Assembly: GCA_003512825.1 (NCBI GenBank)
Contig: DOOI01000180.1
Location: 1-15,139, forward strand
Direction: 5' to 3'
Origin: Paracoccaceae bacterium
Lineage (GTDB): Bacteria > Pseudomonadota > Alphaproteobacteria > Rhodobacterales > Rhodobacteraceae
DNA: 15,139 bases
The position numbers were made by a program, and so were the translations under genes. Positions 6,774-13,716 of this stretch are shown piece after piece. Every line of letters begins with the position of its first letter. Position 1 is the first letter of the stretch. The notes beneath the pieces were generated by a model. It made no database searches and had not been told where the DNA came from. It was given only the letters and a program-made list of their open reading frames with translations.

Positions 6774-7726
6774 ATATCGTCATCCTCGGCGGCGGCGGCG
6801 TCGTCGGCCAAAAACTCGCGCAAAACCTCTGCGCGCGCGGCCACTTCAAAGGCAAATCCATCACGCGCATCACACTGGCAGATATTGTCATGCCCCCAGC
6901 CACCGCAGGCTGCGACACGATGATCTGCGACATCACCAATCCCGCGTCTGTCGCCGCCGCCATTCCGGCAGGCACCGATGTGATCTACCTCTTGGCCGCC
7001 ATCGTCTCCGCCCATGCAGAGGCCGAGTTTGAGGCAGGCATGCAGATCAACCTGCAAGGCACAATGGCCGTGCTCGAGCGCGCCCGTGCCTTGGGCACCA
7101 AACCCACACTGGTTTTCTCCTCCTCCATCGCCGTCTTCGGCGGCGAGGCCCCGAACCCGATCACCGACCACGTGGTCCTCAACCCCCAAACGTCCTATGG
7201 CACCCAAAAAGCCATTGGCGAAATGCTGGTGCAGGACTATGCCCGCAAAGGCTTCATCGATGGCCGCGCCTTCCGCCTGCCCACTATTTCAATGCGCCCC
7301 GGCAAACCAAACCGCGCGGCCTCGTCCTTCATGTCCTCAATCCTGCGCGAGCCGTTGAACGGCCAAGAGGCGATCTGCCCAGTCGGACCAGAGTTTCCAC
7401 ATTTTTACCTCTCGCCGCGGATGTGCGCTGAAAATCTCGTGCGCGGCGCCGAAGTGGCCGAGGAAAAGCTTGGCCAAAACCGCGCCATGATCATGCCGGG
7501 CCGGATATGGACCATTCAGCAACTGATTGATGCGATGACAGCCGTCGCAGGCCCCGGTCCCGCCAAGCTGATCCGCTGGGAAAGCCAGCCCGAGATCGAG
7601 CGCATTGTCATGGGGTGGCGCTGGGACATTCGCGCAGGCAAGTCATTGGAATTGGGCCTCGAAGCCGATGAGAGTTTCCAAGACAATATCCGCTATTATC
7701 TCGAAGACGACCTGCCGCGCGCCTGA
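6770..7726 (+). CDS. extended SDR, D-erythronate dehydrogenase (DenD)/Gne-like
   Basis: This 318-residue NAD-dependent epimerase/dehydratase-family protein has a GGGGVVG nucleotide-binding loop (7-13), a catalytic serine cluster at 117-119 (FSSSIAVFGG) and Tyr143-x3-Lys147 (SYGTQK). The pattern 'RLPTISMRPGKPNRAASSFMSSILREPLNG' is typical of the group that includes DenD, which oxidises D-erythronate at C2, rather than UDP-sugar epimerases. As the last gene of the sugar-acid operon, with an ATGA overlap to the kinase, it is best read as an aldonate or uronate dehydrogenase. The DenD partners (aldolase OtnC, kinase OtnK, isomerase OtnI) are not here, so its substrate is open. Confidence 0.7.
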   Translation: MNIVILGGGGVVGQKLAQNLCARGHFKGKSITRITLADIVMPPATAGCDTMICDITNPASVAAAIPAGTDVIYLLAAIVSAHAEAEFEAGMQINLQGTMAVLERARALGTKPTLVFSSSIAVFGGEAPNPITDHVVLNPQTSYGTQKAIGEMLVQDYARKGFIDGRAFRLPTISMRPGKPNRAASSFMSSILREPLNGQEAICPVGPEFPHFYLSPRMCAENLVRGAEVAEEKLGQNRAMIMPGRIWTIQQLIDAMTAVAGPGPAKLIRWESQPEIERIVMGWRWDIRAGKSLELGLEADESFQDNIRYYLEDDLPRA

Positions 7727-7844
7727 ACCGGGCTGCACTTGGGGCACCCCGCCATGCCCTTTGCCGCGACAGGTGTTGAAATATTTTGCAACGCCCAAGG
7801 TCAGGCGCTTGACCAGCCGCGTTTAGGCTGCGCCAATCTCGCAC
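7727..7844. other. intergenic gap with an AT-rich imperfect palindrome
   Basis: This 118-base gap follows the sugar-acid operon. GTTGAAATATTTTGCAAC (7775-7792) has inverted GTTG/CAAC ends around an AT core and echoes the ATATTTTTTGCAA motif near the start of the window. GGTCA (7799-7803) and TGACC (7810-7814) could form only a short 5-bp stem. I see no clear intrinsic terminator for the operon and no convincing promoter for the next gene. Confidence 0.3.
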
Positions 7845-8531
7845 ATGCGACGCGTGATTGTATGTCTGTTGATCTGGCTCGGTGTGACAGGCTGTGCGCG
7901 GCCCTTGTCAGACAATGAGCGCGCGTTTCTGGCAGGACTGCACGGCCCATCCTTTGCCCAGACGAGCACTCGATTGTCGGGCAATCTGGCCGTGACCCCT
8001 TATCTGAACAGCCGCAAACCGCGCCCTCGGGTCACCTGTGTCGAGCGGGTCTATCCGCCCGTCACCGAAGGGCGGGTTTGGGTGGCCCCCGCAGCAATGG
8101 CAGGGTTTCACACGGTGTGGTTTCGCCGCGATATCTATCGCAAGGATTTTCTGGCTGGCTGGCCCGACGCGATGGACTTGGACCGCGCCATGCTCTTTGC
8201 CCATGAGATGACCCATATCTGGCAATGGCAGGAACGGGCACGCACGGGCTATTCGCCTTTGAAAGGCGCCCTAGAGCATGTCACCTCAGACGATCCCTAT
8301 CTGTTCGATCCCGAAACCCAAGCCGAGTTTCTCGCCTTTGGCTACGAGCAGCAGGCCTCGATTGTAGAAGAGTTTGTCTGCTGTCGCGCCTTGGCCCCCG
8401 ACGCGCCGCGCACCCATCGTTTGCGCGCCATGTTGGCACAGGTCATGGATGTGCCGCCTTTGGGGTCCGCCCCCCGCCCCCAAGTGCAATTGCCTTGGGC
8501 GGGCGCAACCCGCGCAGGGATCTGCGATTAG
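7845..8531 (+). CDS. HExxH-containing lipoprotein of unknown function
   Basis: This 228-residue protein has a lipoprotein signal peptide: MRR, a hydrophobic stretch, and lipobox VTGC with Cys17 as the predicted lipidated residue. The mature domain carries HEMTH (120-124) in 'LFAHEMTHIWQWQ', a zinc-metallopeptidase-type motif, followed by 'FLAFGYEQQASIVEEFVCC', which could supply a third glutamate ligand. The overall pattern ('LF.HEMTHVWQ … YGLEQQAEIV') resembles small alphaproteobacterial proteins annotated as 'vgr-related'. Whether it is an active protease is unknown. The start has no clear ribosome site. The gene is convergent with the cytochrome gene, and their stops overlap by four bases (8528-8531). 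Confidence 0.75.
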   Translation: MRRVIVCLLIWLGVTGCARPLSDNERAFLAGLHGPSFAQTSTRLSGNLAVTPYLNSRKPRPRVTCVERVYPPVTEGRVWVAPAAMAGFHTVWFRRDIYRKDFLAGWPDAMDLDRAMLFAHEMTHIWQWQERARTGYSPLKGALEHVTSDDPYLFDPETQAEFLAFGYEQQASIVEEFVCCRALAPDAPRTHRLRAMLAQVMDVPPLGSAPRPQVQLPWAGATRAGICD

Positions 8532-8938
8532 CGCTGGATCGTTTCGAGATAGGCCAGCAATGCGGCCAGAGGGCGCGGCACCGGGCTTGGCTGATTGCCG
8601 CCCACATCCACGGGCACTGTGGCACCACGCAACAGCAGGCCGAACTCCGGCATCTGGGCGTCTTTGGGTTGCTTGGTATAGCCGTCGATCTTTGACAGCA
8701 CCGCTGCACGCGGAAACGTATCGCCCGCGCGCCGGGTGATCTTTGTCAAATCACTGGGTTTGGGCGAGAGACCCGCCGCAATCGGCCCATCCCCGCGCGC
8801 CAAGGGCCCATGGCATATCGCGCAATTCTCCGCATAAAGCGCCGCTCCCTCGCTGGCCTCGGGCATTTCCTGTTCTACGCAAGCGGCTAGCGCGCAAAGC
8901 GTTGTGGCCAGCAGAGCAAAGCGGGTGCAGAAAGTCAT
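8528..8938 (-). CDS. cytochrome c lipoprotein (distal of a tandem pair)
   Basis: This 136-residue small mono-heme class I cytochrome c is predicted to be anchored to a membrane on the periplasmic side. It has a hydrophobic signal with lipobox LAAC (Cys20), the heme site CAICH (39-43), and Met96 in 'AQMPEFG' as the likely sixth ligand. The C-terminal helix is 'ALLAYLETIQR'. The ribosome site GGAG lies 8 bases before ATG. It is clearly paralogous to the gene at 9050-9442 (shared LY..C..CHG…GDG, DLT, MPEFG.LL and YLE.IQ). It lies 111 bases downstream of that gene on the same strand and probably shares its oxygen-regulated promoter. The electron partners are unknown. Confidence 0.85.
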   Translation of the reverse strand: MTFCTRFALLATTLCALAACVEQEMPEASEGAALYAENCAICHGPLARGDGPIAAGLSPKPSDLTKITRRAGDTFPRAAVLSKIDGYTKQPKDAQMPEFGLLLRGATVPVDVGGNQPSPVPRPLAALLAYLETIQR

Positions 8939-9049
8939 TCGATCGTCTCCATTTCAGGTCAGGCCTTGGCAAGCCTTCGGGCAAGTGAGCCACGCGCGCC
9001 CGCCCATAGCAAGGGGCCGTGACCGGGCAAAAGGGGAGTTCGGCGCAGA

Positions 9050-9442
9050 TCACTCGGTTTGTTGGATAGCTTCCAGATAGGCCACGATCTGCACCAACGC
9101 CTTTGACGTCAGCACCTCCGTGCCATCCTCGGCCTGCACCCGCACCATCGGCCCGTCCAACAGCGGGCCAAACTCCGGCATCACTCTGATATTGTAGCGA
9201 TCAGGATAGCCGTGGATCCAAGCCATCGCATGATCTTTGGGGAAAACCCCGTCATTTCGCGCCGCGAGCCTTGTCAAATCCGCAGGGGCCACGGGCAATT
9301 CCGCCGCAACCGCGCCGTCACCGTCGCCATTTTGCCCATGGCATCCGGCGCATAGCGCATCATAAAGCTCCGCGCCCGGCGGCATCGGTGCCGCGCAGCC
9401 CGCCACCGCAACACATCCCAAGACACTTAGGATAACCCGCAT
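9050..9442 (-). CDS. cytochrome c lipoprotein (proximal of a tandem pair)
   Basis: This 130-residue lipoprotein mono-heme cytochrome c has lipobox VAGC (Cys16), CAGCH (31-35) and Met88 in 'VMPEFG' as the likely axial ligand. Length and spacing match its downstream paralogue at 8528-8938. Two starts are possible, GTG at 9445 and ATG at 9442. The strong ribosome site AAGGAGG (9448-9454 on this strand) is five bases from the ATG but only two from the GTG, so the ATG is preferred. An FNR-type box 59-72 bases upstream suggests induction under low oxygen. Its role in a respiratory chain, or as an assembly or sensing cytochrome, cannot be told from sequence. Confidence 0.86.
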   Translation of the reverse strand: MRVILSVLGCVAVAGCAAPMPPGAELYDALCAGCHGQNGDGDGAVAAELPVAPADLTRLAARNDGVFPKDHAMAWIHGYPDRYNIRVMPEFGPLLDGPMVRVQAEDGTEVLTSKALVQIVAYLEAIQQTE

Positions 9443-9472
9443 CACCCCCTCCTTCGTCCCTTCGCTGCACCG

Positions 9473-9478
9473 ATCATG
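9473..9478 (-). promoter_or_regulatory. predicted -10 box for the cytochrome genes
   Basis: On the minus strand this reads CATGAT, matching TATAAT at four positions including the second A and last T. Transcription would start near 9466, leaving a 5' leader of about 24 bases that contains the AAGGAGG ribosome site. This start puts the centre of the FNR box (9507.5) at -41.5, the standard class II activator position. Confidence 0.5.
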
Positions 9479-9500
9479 TCAGAGCCCTGATCCACCCGTC

Positions 9501-9514
9501 TTGATCTGGATCAG
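9501..9514. promoter_or_regulatory. FNR/FnrL-type binding site
   Basis: TTGATCTGGATCAG matches the FNR consensus TTGAT-N4-ATCAA at nine of ten defined positions. It lies in the divergent gap between the cytochrome c gene and the thioesterase gene. Its -41.5 geometry to a plausible minus-strand promoter favours control of the cytochromes. In the plus direction a possible -10 (CATATT, 9534-9539) would put the site near -38.5, a poorer fit. No FNR gene is in the window. Confidence 0.75.
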
Positions 9515-9576
9515 TGCTGCATGGACAAGGGCACATATTGCCGCCATCTTGCCGTCAGTCCGCCTCGGAGAATGTC

Positions 9577-9999
9577 ATGACATCGCCCTCCCCCCTCACC
9601 AAAGACGACGCGCAGCGCTGGTTGGCCGATGCCTTTGCGCCATGGGTGCAGGCTCTTGATCTCACGATCGCCGAAATTGGCCCCGAACGGGCGGTTCTCA
9701 CCATGCCAATTACCCCCGATCTGGCGCGGATGGGGGGCATTGTGTCGGGCCAAGCCTTGGCTGCCATGGCCGACACCGCGATGGTCTTTGCCTGCGCGGG
9801 TTATTTCGGCGAAATGCGCCCCATAGCCACCACCACGCTCGACACCCACTTCCTGCGCCCCGGACGCGGCACGATGATCCGCTGCGAAGCAGAAGTCGTG
9901 CGCGCAGGCAAGGCGCTGATCTTCACCCGCGCCACCCTCATTGCACTCCCCGAGGAAAAGGCCACGGCAACCGCCACCGCCACTTTCTTTGCCGCCTAA
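9577..9999 (+). CDS. PaaI-type hotdog-fold thioesterase
   Basis: This 140-residue protein of the hotdog fold is predicted to hydrolyse acyl-CoA or aryl-CoA thioesters in the cytosol. The central helix 'GGIVSGQALAAMADTAMVFA' (from residue 53, with Asp66 at its end) replaces the PaaI 'GG…H..G.….D' segment. It is followed by strands 'PIATTTLDTHFLRPGRGTMIRCEAEVVRAGKALIFTRATL'. The length is typical. The frame opens at 9514, but ATG 9577 has a GGAG site six bases upstream and begins the conserved part. The DUF606 gene follows after 24 bases on the same strand. The substrate is unknown. Confidence 0.82.
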   Translation: MTSPSPLTKDDAQRWLADAFAPWVQALDLTIAEIGPERAVLTMPITPDLARMGGIVSGQALAAMADTAMVFACAGYFGEMRPIATTTLDTHFLRPGRGTMIRCEAEVVRAGKALIFTRATLIALPEEKATATATATFFAA

Positions 10000-10023
10000 C
10001 CCATCATCGCCGCAGGAGCCCCC

Positions 10024-10470
10024 ATGCCCCAAACCACCACCTACGCTCTCGTGATGTTCGCCGCAGGCATGGGCATCCCCCTCCTCGCGGCCCTCAATGC
10101 GGCCTTGGGCCGCCATATCGGCGCGCCTGCTGCGGCCTCAGTCGTGCTCTTTGCCGTGGCCACGCTGGCCGCACTGACCGTCACACTTCTTACCCGCCAA
10201 TCGGGCGCCCTTGGCTCCATCCCCTTTGTGCCAAAACACACGCTTCTCGCCGGGCTCTTTGTGGCCTTCTATGTGCTCTCCATCACATGGATCGCGCCCA
10301 AATTCGGCATCGGCAATGCGGTGTTCTTCGTGCTCTTGGGCCAGCTCGTCTCGGCCTCGGTGATTGATCACTTCGGCCTCTTCGGCGCGCGCCTGACCCC
10401 CTTCACCCTCACGCGTGGCTTGGGCGTGGCCTTGATGGCCGCAGGCGTGTTTGTCACTCAAAAAGTCTGA
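10024..10470 (+). CDS. DUF606/YdcZ-type DMT-superfamily membrane protein
   Basis: This 148-residue hydrophobic protein has about five predicted helices. The first helix contains 'GMGIPLLAALNAALGRHIGAPAAASVVLF', a typical DUF606 segment in which a small N-terminal helix is followed by 'N..LG…G…AA…F'. The C-terminus 'LTRGLGVALMAAGVFVTQK' is also characteristic. Proteins of this drug/metabolite-transporter branch are small and may dimerise. The start has a good AGGAG site five bases upstream. It probably forms an operon with the thioesterase and is convergent with the GNAT gene after 12 bases. The transport substrate is unknown. Confidence 0.82.
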   Translation: MPQTTTYALVMFAAGMGIPLLAALNAALGRHIGAPAAASVVLFAVATLAALTVTLLTRQSGALGSIPFVPKHTLLAGLFVAFYVLSITWIAPKFGIGNAVFFVLLGQLVSASVIDHFGLFGARLTPFTLTRGLGVALMAAGVFVTQKV

Positions 10471-10482
10471 CGCAGCAATCGC

Positions 10483-11067
10483 TTACGATCCGTCCGTCCG
10501 CCCGCGCCGATCCATCCTCAGCGCAGCATAAAGCACATGCGTCCGCCACCGCCCGTTGATCTCAAGATAGCTCTGCGCCACGCCCTCATATTTGAAGCCG
10601 CTCTTTTCCAACACCCCACGCGACGGCGCATTCTCAGGCAGGCACGCGGCCTCCAGACGGCTCAAATCAAGCACATGAAACGCATGATGCACCACGGCCA
10701 GCAGCGCCTCTCGCATATAGCCTTGCCGGGCATAGTCCCCACCAATCCAATAGCCCAGCGTCCCTGCCTTTGCAGGCCCCCGCCGGATATTGTCCAGCGT
10801 GATCCCCCCCAACAGGCGGTCATCCTCCCGACGGATCAAGGCCAAAGGCATCGCCGAGCCCTGTGCGACCGAGCGCTGCCCCCAATAAACCCGGTTGGTA
10901 AACCCCTTACGCGTCAGATGGTCTTCGGCCCATTTCGGTTCCCAAGGCATCAAGAAATCGGCACTCGCACGCCGCAAACCAGACCATGCCGTATGGTCGG
11001 AATGCGTGAGCAATCGCAGCGTCAACCGCTCGGTTTCAATCCGCACCTTGCGCCGGGACAGAAACAT
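10483..11067 (-). CDS. GNAT-family N-acetyltransferase (RimJ/RimL type)
   Basis: This 194-residue acetyltransferase is related to the ribosomal-protein N-terminal acetylases. It opens with 'RIETERLTLRLLTHSDHTAW', and its acetyl-CoA site is 'GYWIGGDYARQGYMREAL'. The later 'LDLSRLEAACLPENAPSRGVLEKSGFKYEG' is the classic RimJ/RimL C-terminal motif. ATG 11067 shares its A with the TGA of the M16 peptidase gene (TGATG), so translation is coupled. An upstream in-frame start at 11244 lies inside that gene and is rejected. The actual protein target is unknown. Confidence 0.85.
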   Translation of the reverse strand: MFLSRRKVRIETERLTLRLLTHSDHTAWSGLRRASADFLMPWEPKWAEDHLTRKGFTNRVYWGQRSVAQGSAMPLALIRREDDRLLGGITLDNIRRGPAKAGTLGYWIGGDYARQGYMREALLAVVHHAFHVLDLSRLEAACLPENAPSRGVLEKSGFKYEGVAQSYLEINGRWRTHVLYAALRMDRRGRTDGS

Positions 11068-12329
11068 CAGGCCACCCGTTGCTCCTGCAATGCGGCAAGG
11101 GTCGGCGCTTTGCGAACCGGACCATAAAGCGCCAATGCCAATGCCGCCTTCGACGCCATTTCTTCGCCATGCGCGCGCACATCCGCCACGCTCACCGCGT
11201 CGATCTTCTCGACCATCTCCGACAGGTCTGGCACCCGGTCCCAAACCTGCACCATCCGCGCCAGTCGCTCCGCACGCGACGACGGGCTCTCCAGACCCAT
11301 TAACATCCCGGCCTTGATTTGCGCCTGCGCCCGGCGCACCTCCGCCTCCGACATGTCTTCAGCGGCCCGCTTCATCTCGTCTACGGTGATCCGCATCAAA
11401 TCGCCCAGATCGCCCGCCGAAGTGCCCGCATAGATCGTCATCATGCCTGTGTCATCATAGGCCCCGGTTTGCGACCAGATCGAATAGCACAGCCCCCGCT
11501 TTTCGCGGATCTCTTGGAACAGGCGTGACGACATACCCCCGCCCAATGCGCCCGAATAGATCTGCGCCGTGTAAACCTCGGCATTGCGATAGGCAGGGCC
11601 CTCAAAGGCCATAGCCACATGCGCTTGCTCAAGCTTTTTGACGTGCCGCGCTTCACCACCCACAAACGTCGCTGGCGCGAATTTTGGCGCAGCAATCGGC
11701 GCGAGATGGCCAAAAAGCTGCTCGGCTGCGCGCATCAGCGCGTCATGATCCACTGCCCCCGCCGCGGCCAGCGTCAACTGGCCTGGGCCGTAATGCTCGG
11801 CGACAAAGCCGCGAAAATCCGTGGCCTGAAACGCGCCCACGCGCTCCTCTGGCCCCAAGATCGTGCGCCCGATCGGCTGATCGGGATAGGCCGCTTCCTG
11901 CAACCAATCGAAAATGATGTCATCGGGCGTGTCATAGGCTTGGCCGATTTCTTGCAAAATCACCCCGCGCTCCACCTCGATTTCCGCCGGATCAAACGCC
12001 GGATTGAGCACGATATCCGCGATCACATCCAAGGCCAGCGGCACATCAGCCTGCAACACCCGCGCGTAATAAGCCGTGCTTTCGCGGCTGGTATAGGCGT
12101 TCAGATAGCCGCCCACATCTTCGATCTCTTCAGCAATCTGCAAGGCGCTGCGCCGCGCCGTGCCCTTGAAGGCCATATGCTCCAAGAAATGCGCGATGCC
12201 GTTTTGCTCGGGCCGCTCATCGCGCGCACCGGCTTCAACCCAGATACCAATCGAGGCCGATTGCAGCCCCGGCATATGCTCTGACACCACGCGAAACCCG
12301 TTTGCCAGCCTGTCTAGACGAACCGTCAC
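11067..12329 (-). CDS. M16-family zinc peptidase (processing-peptidase beta-like)
   Basis: This 420-residue insulinase/mitochondrial-processing-peptidase-family protein has the inverted zinc motif HFLEH at 47-51 (His47, Glu50, His51), with Glu127 ('VILQEI') at the family spacing as third ligand. The C-terminal domain contains 'GGGMSSRLFQEIREKRGLCYSIWSQTGAYDDTGMMTIYAGT', the R/Y substrate-binding motif. No signal peptide is visible, so it is probably cytosolic or a single-subunit relative of the eukaryotic MPP beta chain. The start is GTG, overlapping the thrC stop (GTGA). The GNAT gene starts on its stop. The order thrC–M16–GNAT is, as far as I recall, widespread in alphaproteobacteria. Confidence 0.9.
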   Translation of the reverse strand: MTVRLDRLANGFRVVSEHMPGLQSASIGIWVEAGARDERPEQNGIAHFLEHMAFKGTARRSALQIAEEIEDVGGYLNAYTSRESTAYYARVLQADVPLALDVIADIVLNPAFDPAEIEVERGVILQEIGQAYDTPDDIIFDWLQEAAYPDQPIGRTILGPEERVGAFQATDFRGFVAEHYGPGQLTLAAAGAVDHDALMRAAEQLFGHLAPIAAPKFAPATFVGGEARHVKKLEQAHVAMAFEGPAYRNAEVYTAQIYSGALGGGMSSRLFQEIREKRGLCYSIWSQTGAYDDTGMMTIYAGTSAGDLGDLMRITVDEMKRAAEDMSEAEVRRAQAQIKAGMLMGLESPSSRAERLARMVQVWDRVPDLSEMVEKIDAVSVADVRAHGEEMASKAALALALYGPVRKAPTLAALQEQRVA

Positions 12330-13714
12330 TTGCGCCGATGCTCCCGCACATGCGCTTCCAGCGCGCTCAAATCATTGCTCAATCGCGTCACCCGTTCGGG
12401 GCGCTCGAAAAGGTCTGCCATATGCGGCGGCAGGCCGGGACGAATGCCGCTGGCCGCTTCCACCGCATCGGGAAATTTCGCCGGATGCGCGGTGGCGAGT
12501 GTGATCATCGGCACACCTTGCACGCGCTGCTCCTCTGCTACCTTCACCCCAACCGCCGTATGCGGGCACAGCAATTCAGCGGCGTTCTTTAGCGTGGCTG
12601 TGATCGTGGCACTCGTTTCCGCCTCCGAGCATCGCCCGGAATCAAACGCCCCAGCCAATGCCGCCTTCACCCCCTGCGAGAGCGTGAAACCGCCCGCCTT
12701 CAACTCCTCCATCAACCCCGCCACGGCCGCCCCGTCCTTGCCATAGGCAAAGTAAAGCGCGCGCTCAAAATTCGAGGAAACCTGAATATCCATTGACGGG
12801 CTGATCGACGGTTGCACCCCATCAGGAATATAGGCCCCAGTCGACAAGCAGCGGTGCAAGATATCATTTTGGTTTGTCGCCACCACCAGCCGCTCTATCG
12901 GCAGCCCCATCTGCTTGGCGATATACCCTGCAAACACATCTCCGAAATTGCCCGTCGGCACTGTGAAACTCACCTTGCGACCCGGTGCGCCCAAAGACAC
13001 CGCAGCGGAGAAATAATAGACCACCTGCGCCAAAACCCGCGCCCAGTTGATCGAGTTCACCCCCGCCAGCCCCACTTCGTCACGGAAGGCAAAATCGTTG
13101 AACATATCCTTTACCCGCGCCTGCGCGTCGTCAAAGGTGCCATCAATCGCCACGGCATGCACATTGGCCTTCGAAGGCGTGGTCATCTGGCGGCGCTGCA
13201 CATCGGAAACCCGCCCATGCGGATAAAGGATGAACACATCCACATTCTCAAGCCCGCGAAACGCCTCCATCGCCGCCGACCCGGTATCCCCCGACGTCGC
13301 CCCAACGATGGTGATCCGCTTGCCCGACTTCGTCAGCGACGCCTGCATCATCTGCCCGATGAGCTGCATGGCGAAATCCTTGAACGCCAACGTCGGCCCG
13401 TGGAACAGCTCCAACAGGAAATGCCCCGGCGCCAATTGCTTCAGCGGCGCCTTCGCCGCATGGGCAAAGCCCGCATAGGACCGCGCCAAAATCTCCCGGA
13501 ATTCCTCTGCGGTGAACGCCCCCCCAAGGAACGGCCACATCACCTGAAACGCCACCTCCTCATAAGGCAGGCCCTCAAGCGCCGCGATCTGCGCTGTCGT
13601 CATCACCGGAATGCTCTCGGGCAGGTAAAGCCCTCCATCTCGGGCCAAGCCCGTCATCATCGCTTCTTCAAATGACAACACGGGCGCCCGGCCTCGCGTG
13701 GATACGTATTTCAT
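12326..13714 (-). CDS. thrC: threonine synthase
   Basis: This 462-residue PLP enzyme makes L-threonine and phosphate from O-phospho-L-homoserine, the last step of threonine synthesis. It starts 'MKYVSTRGRAPVLSFEEAMMTGLARDGGLYLP', the standard N-terminus. The PLP lysine is in 'GPTLAFKDFAMQ', and the phosphate-binding loop is 'GATSGDTGSAAMEAF', with 'FTVPTGNFGDVFAGYIAKQMG' further on. The length is typical for the bacterial/yeast-type enzyme. ATG 13714 has an AAGG site. A longer frame to 13795 overlaps SURF1 and is rejected. The gene is two bases from the SURF1 stop and overlaps the M16 gene. Confidence 0.97.
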   Translation of the reverse strand: MKYVSTRGRAPVLSFEEAMMTGLARDGGLYLPESIPVMTTAQIAALEGLPYEEVAFQVMWPFLGGAFTAEEFREILARSYAGFAHAAKAPLKQLAPGHFLLELFHGPTLAFKDFAMQLIGQMMQASLTKSGKRITIVGATSGDTGSAAMEAFRGLENVDVFILYPHGRVSDVQRRQMTTPSKANVHAVAIDGTFDDAQARVKDMFNDFAFRDEVGLAGVNSINWARVLAQVVYYFSAAVSLGAPGRKVSFTVPTGNFGDVFAGYIAKQMGLPIERLVVATNQNDILHRCLSTGAYIPDGVQPSISPSMDIQVSSNFERALYFAYGKDGAAVAGLMEELKAGGFTLSQGVKAALAGAFDSGRCSEAETSATITATLKNAAELLCPHTAVGVKVAEEQRVQGVPMITLATAHPAKFPDAVEAASGIRPGLPPHMADLFERPERVTRLSNDLSALEAHVREHRRK

Positions 13715-13716
13715 TC

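Noticed and set aside
6788..6808. GGC-rich short tandem run in the DenD-like gene
   Set aside because: It simply encodes the glycine-rich nucleotide-binding loop GGGGVVG; codon choice explains the repetition.
8939..9049. Searched for an FNR box or promoter in front of the second cytochrome gene
   Set aside because: Only short CTTG/CAAG repeats were seen, with no FNR-like sequence or convincing promoter, so shared transcription from the upstream cytochrome promoter is simpler.
11619..12284. 221-residue plus-strand open frame opposite the M16 peptidase
   Set aside because: Antisense shadow; no motif, and the zinc-motif protein on the minus strand is intact.
12812..13675. 287-residue plus-strand open frame opposite thrC
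   Set aside because: Arg/His/Pro-rich translation typical of the complement of a GC-rich coding sequence; thrC on the other strand is unambiguous.
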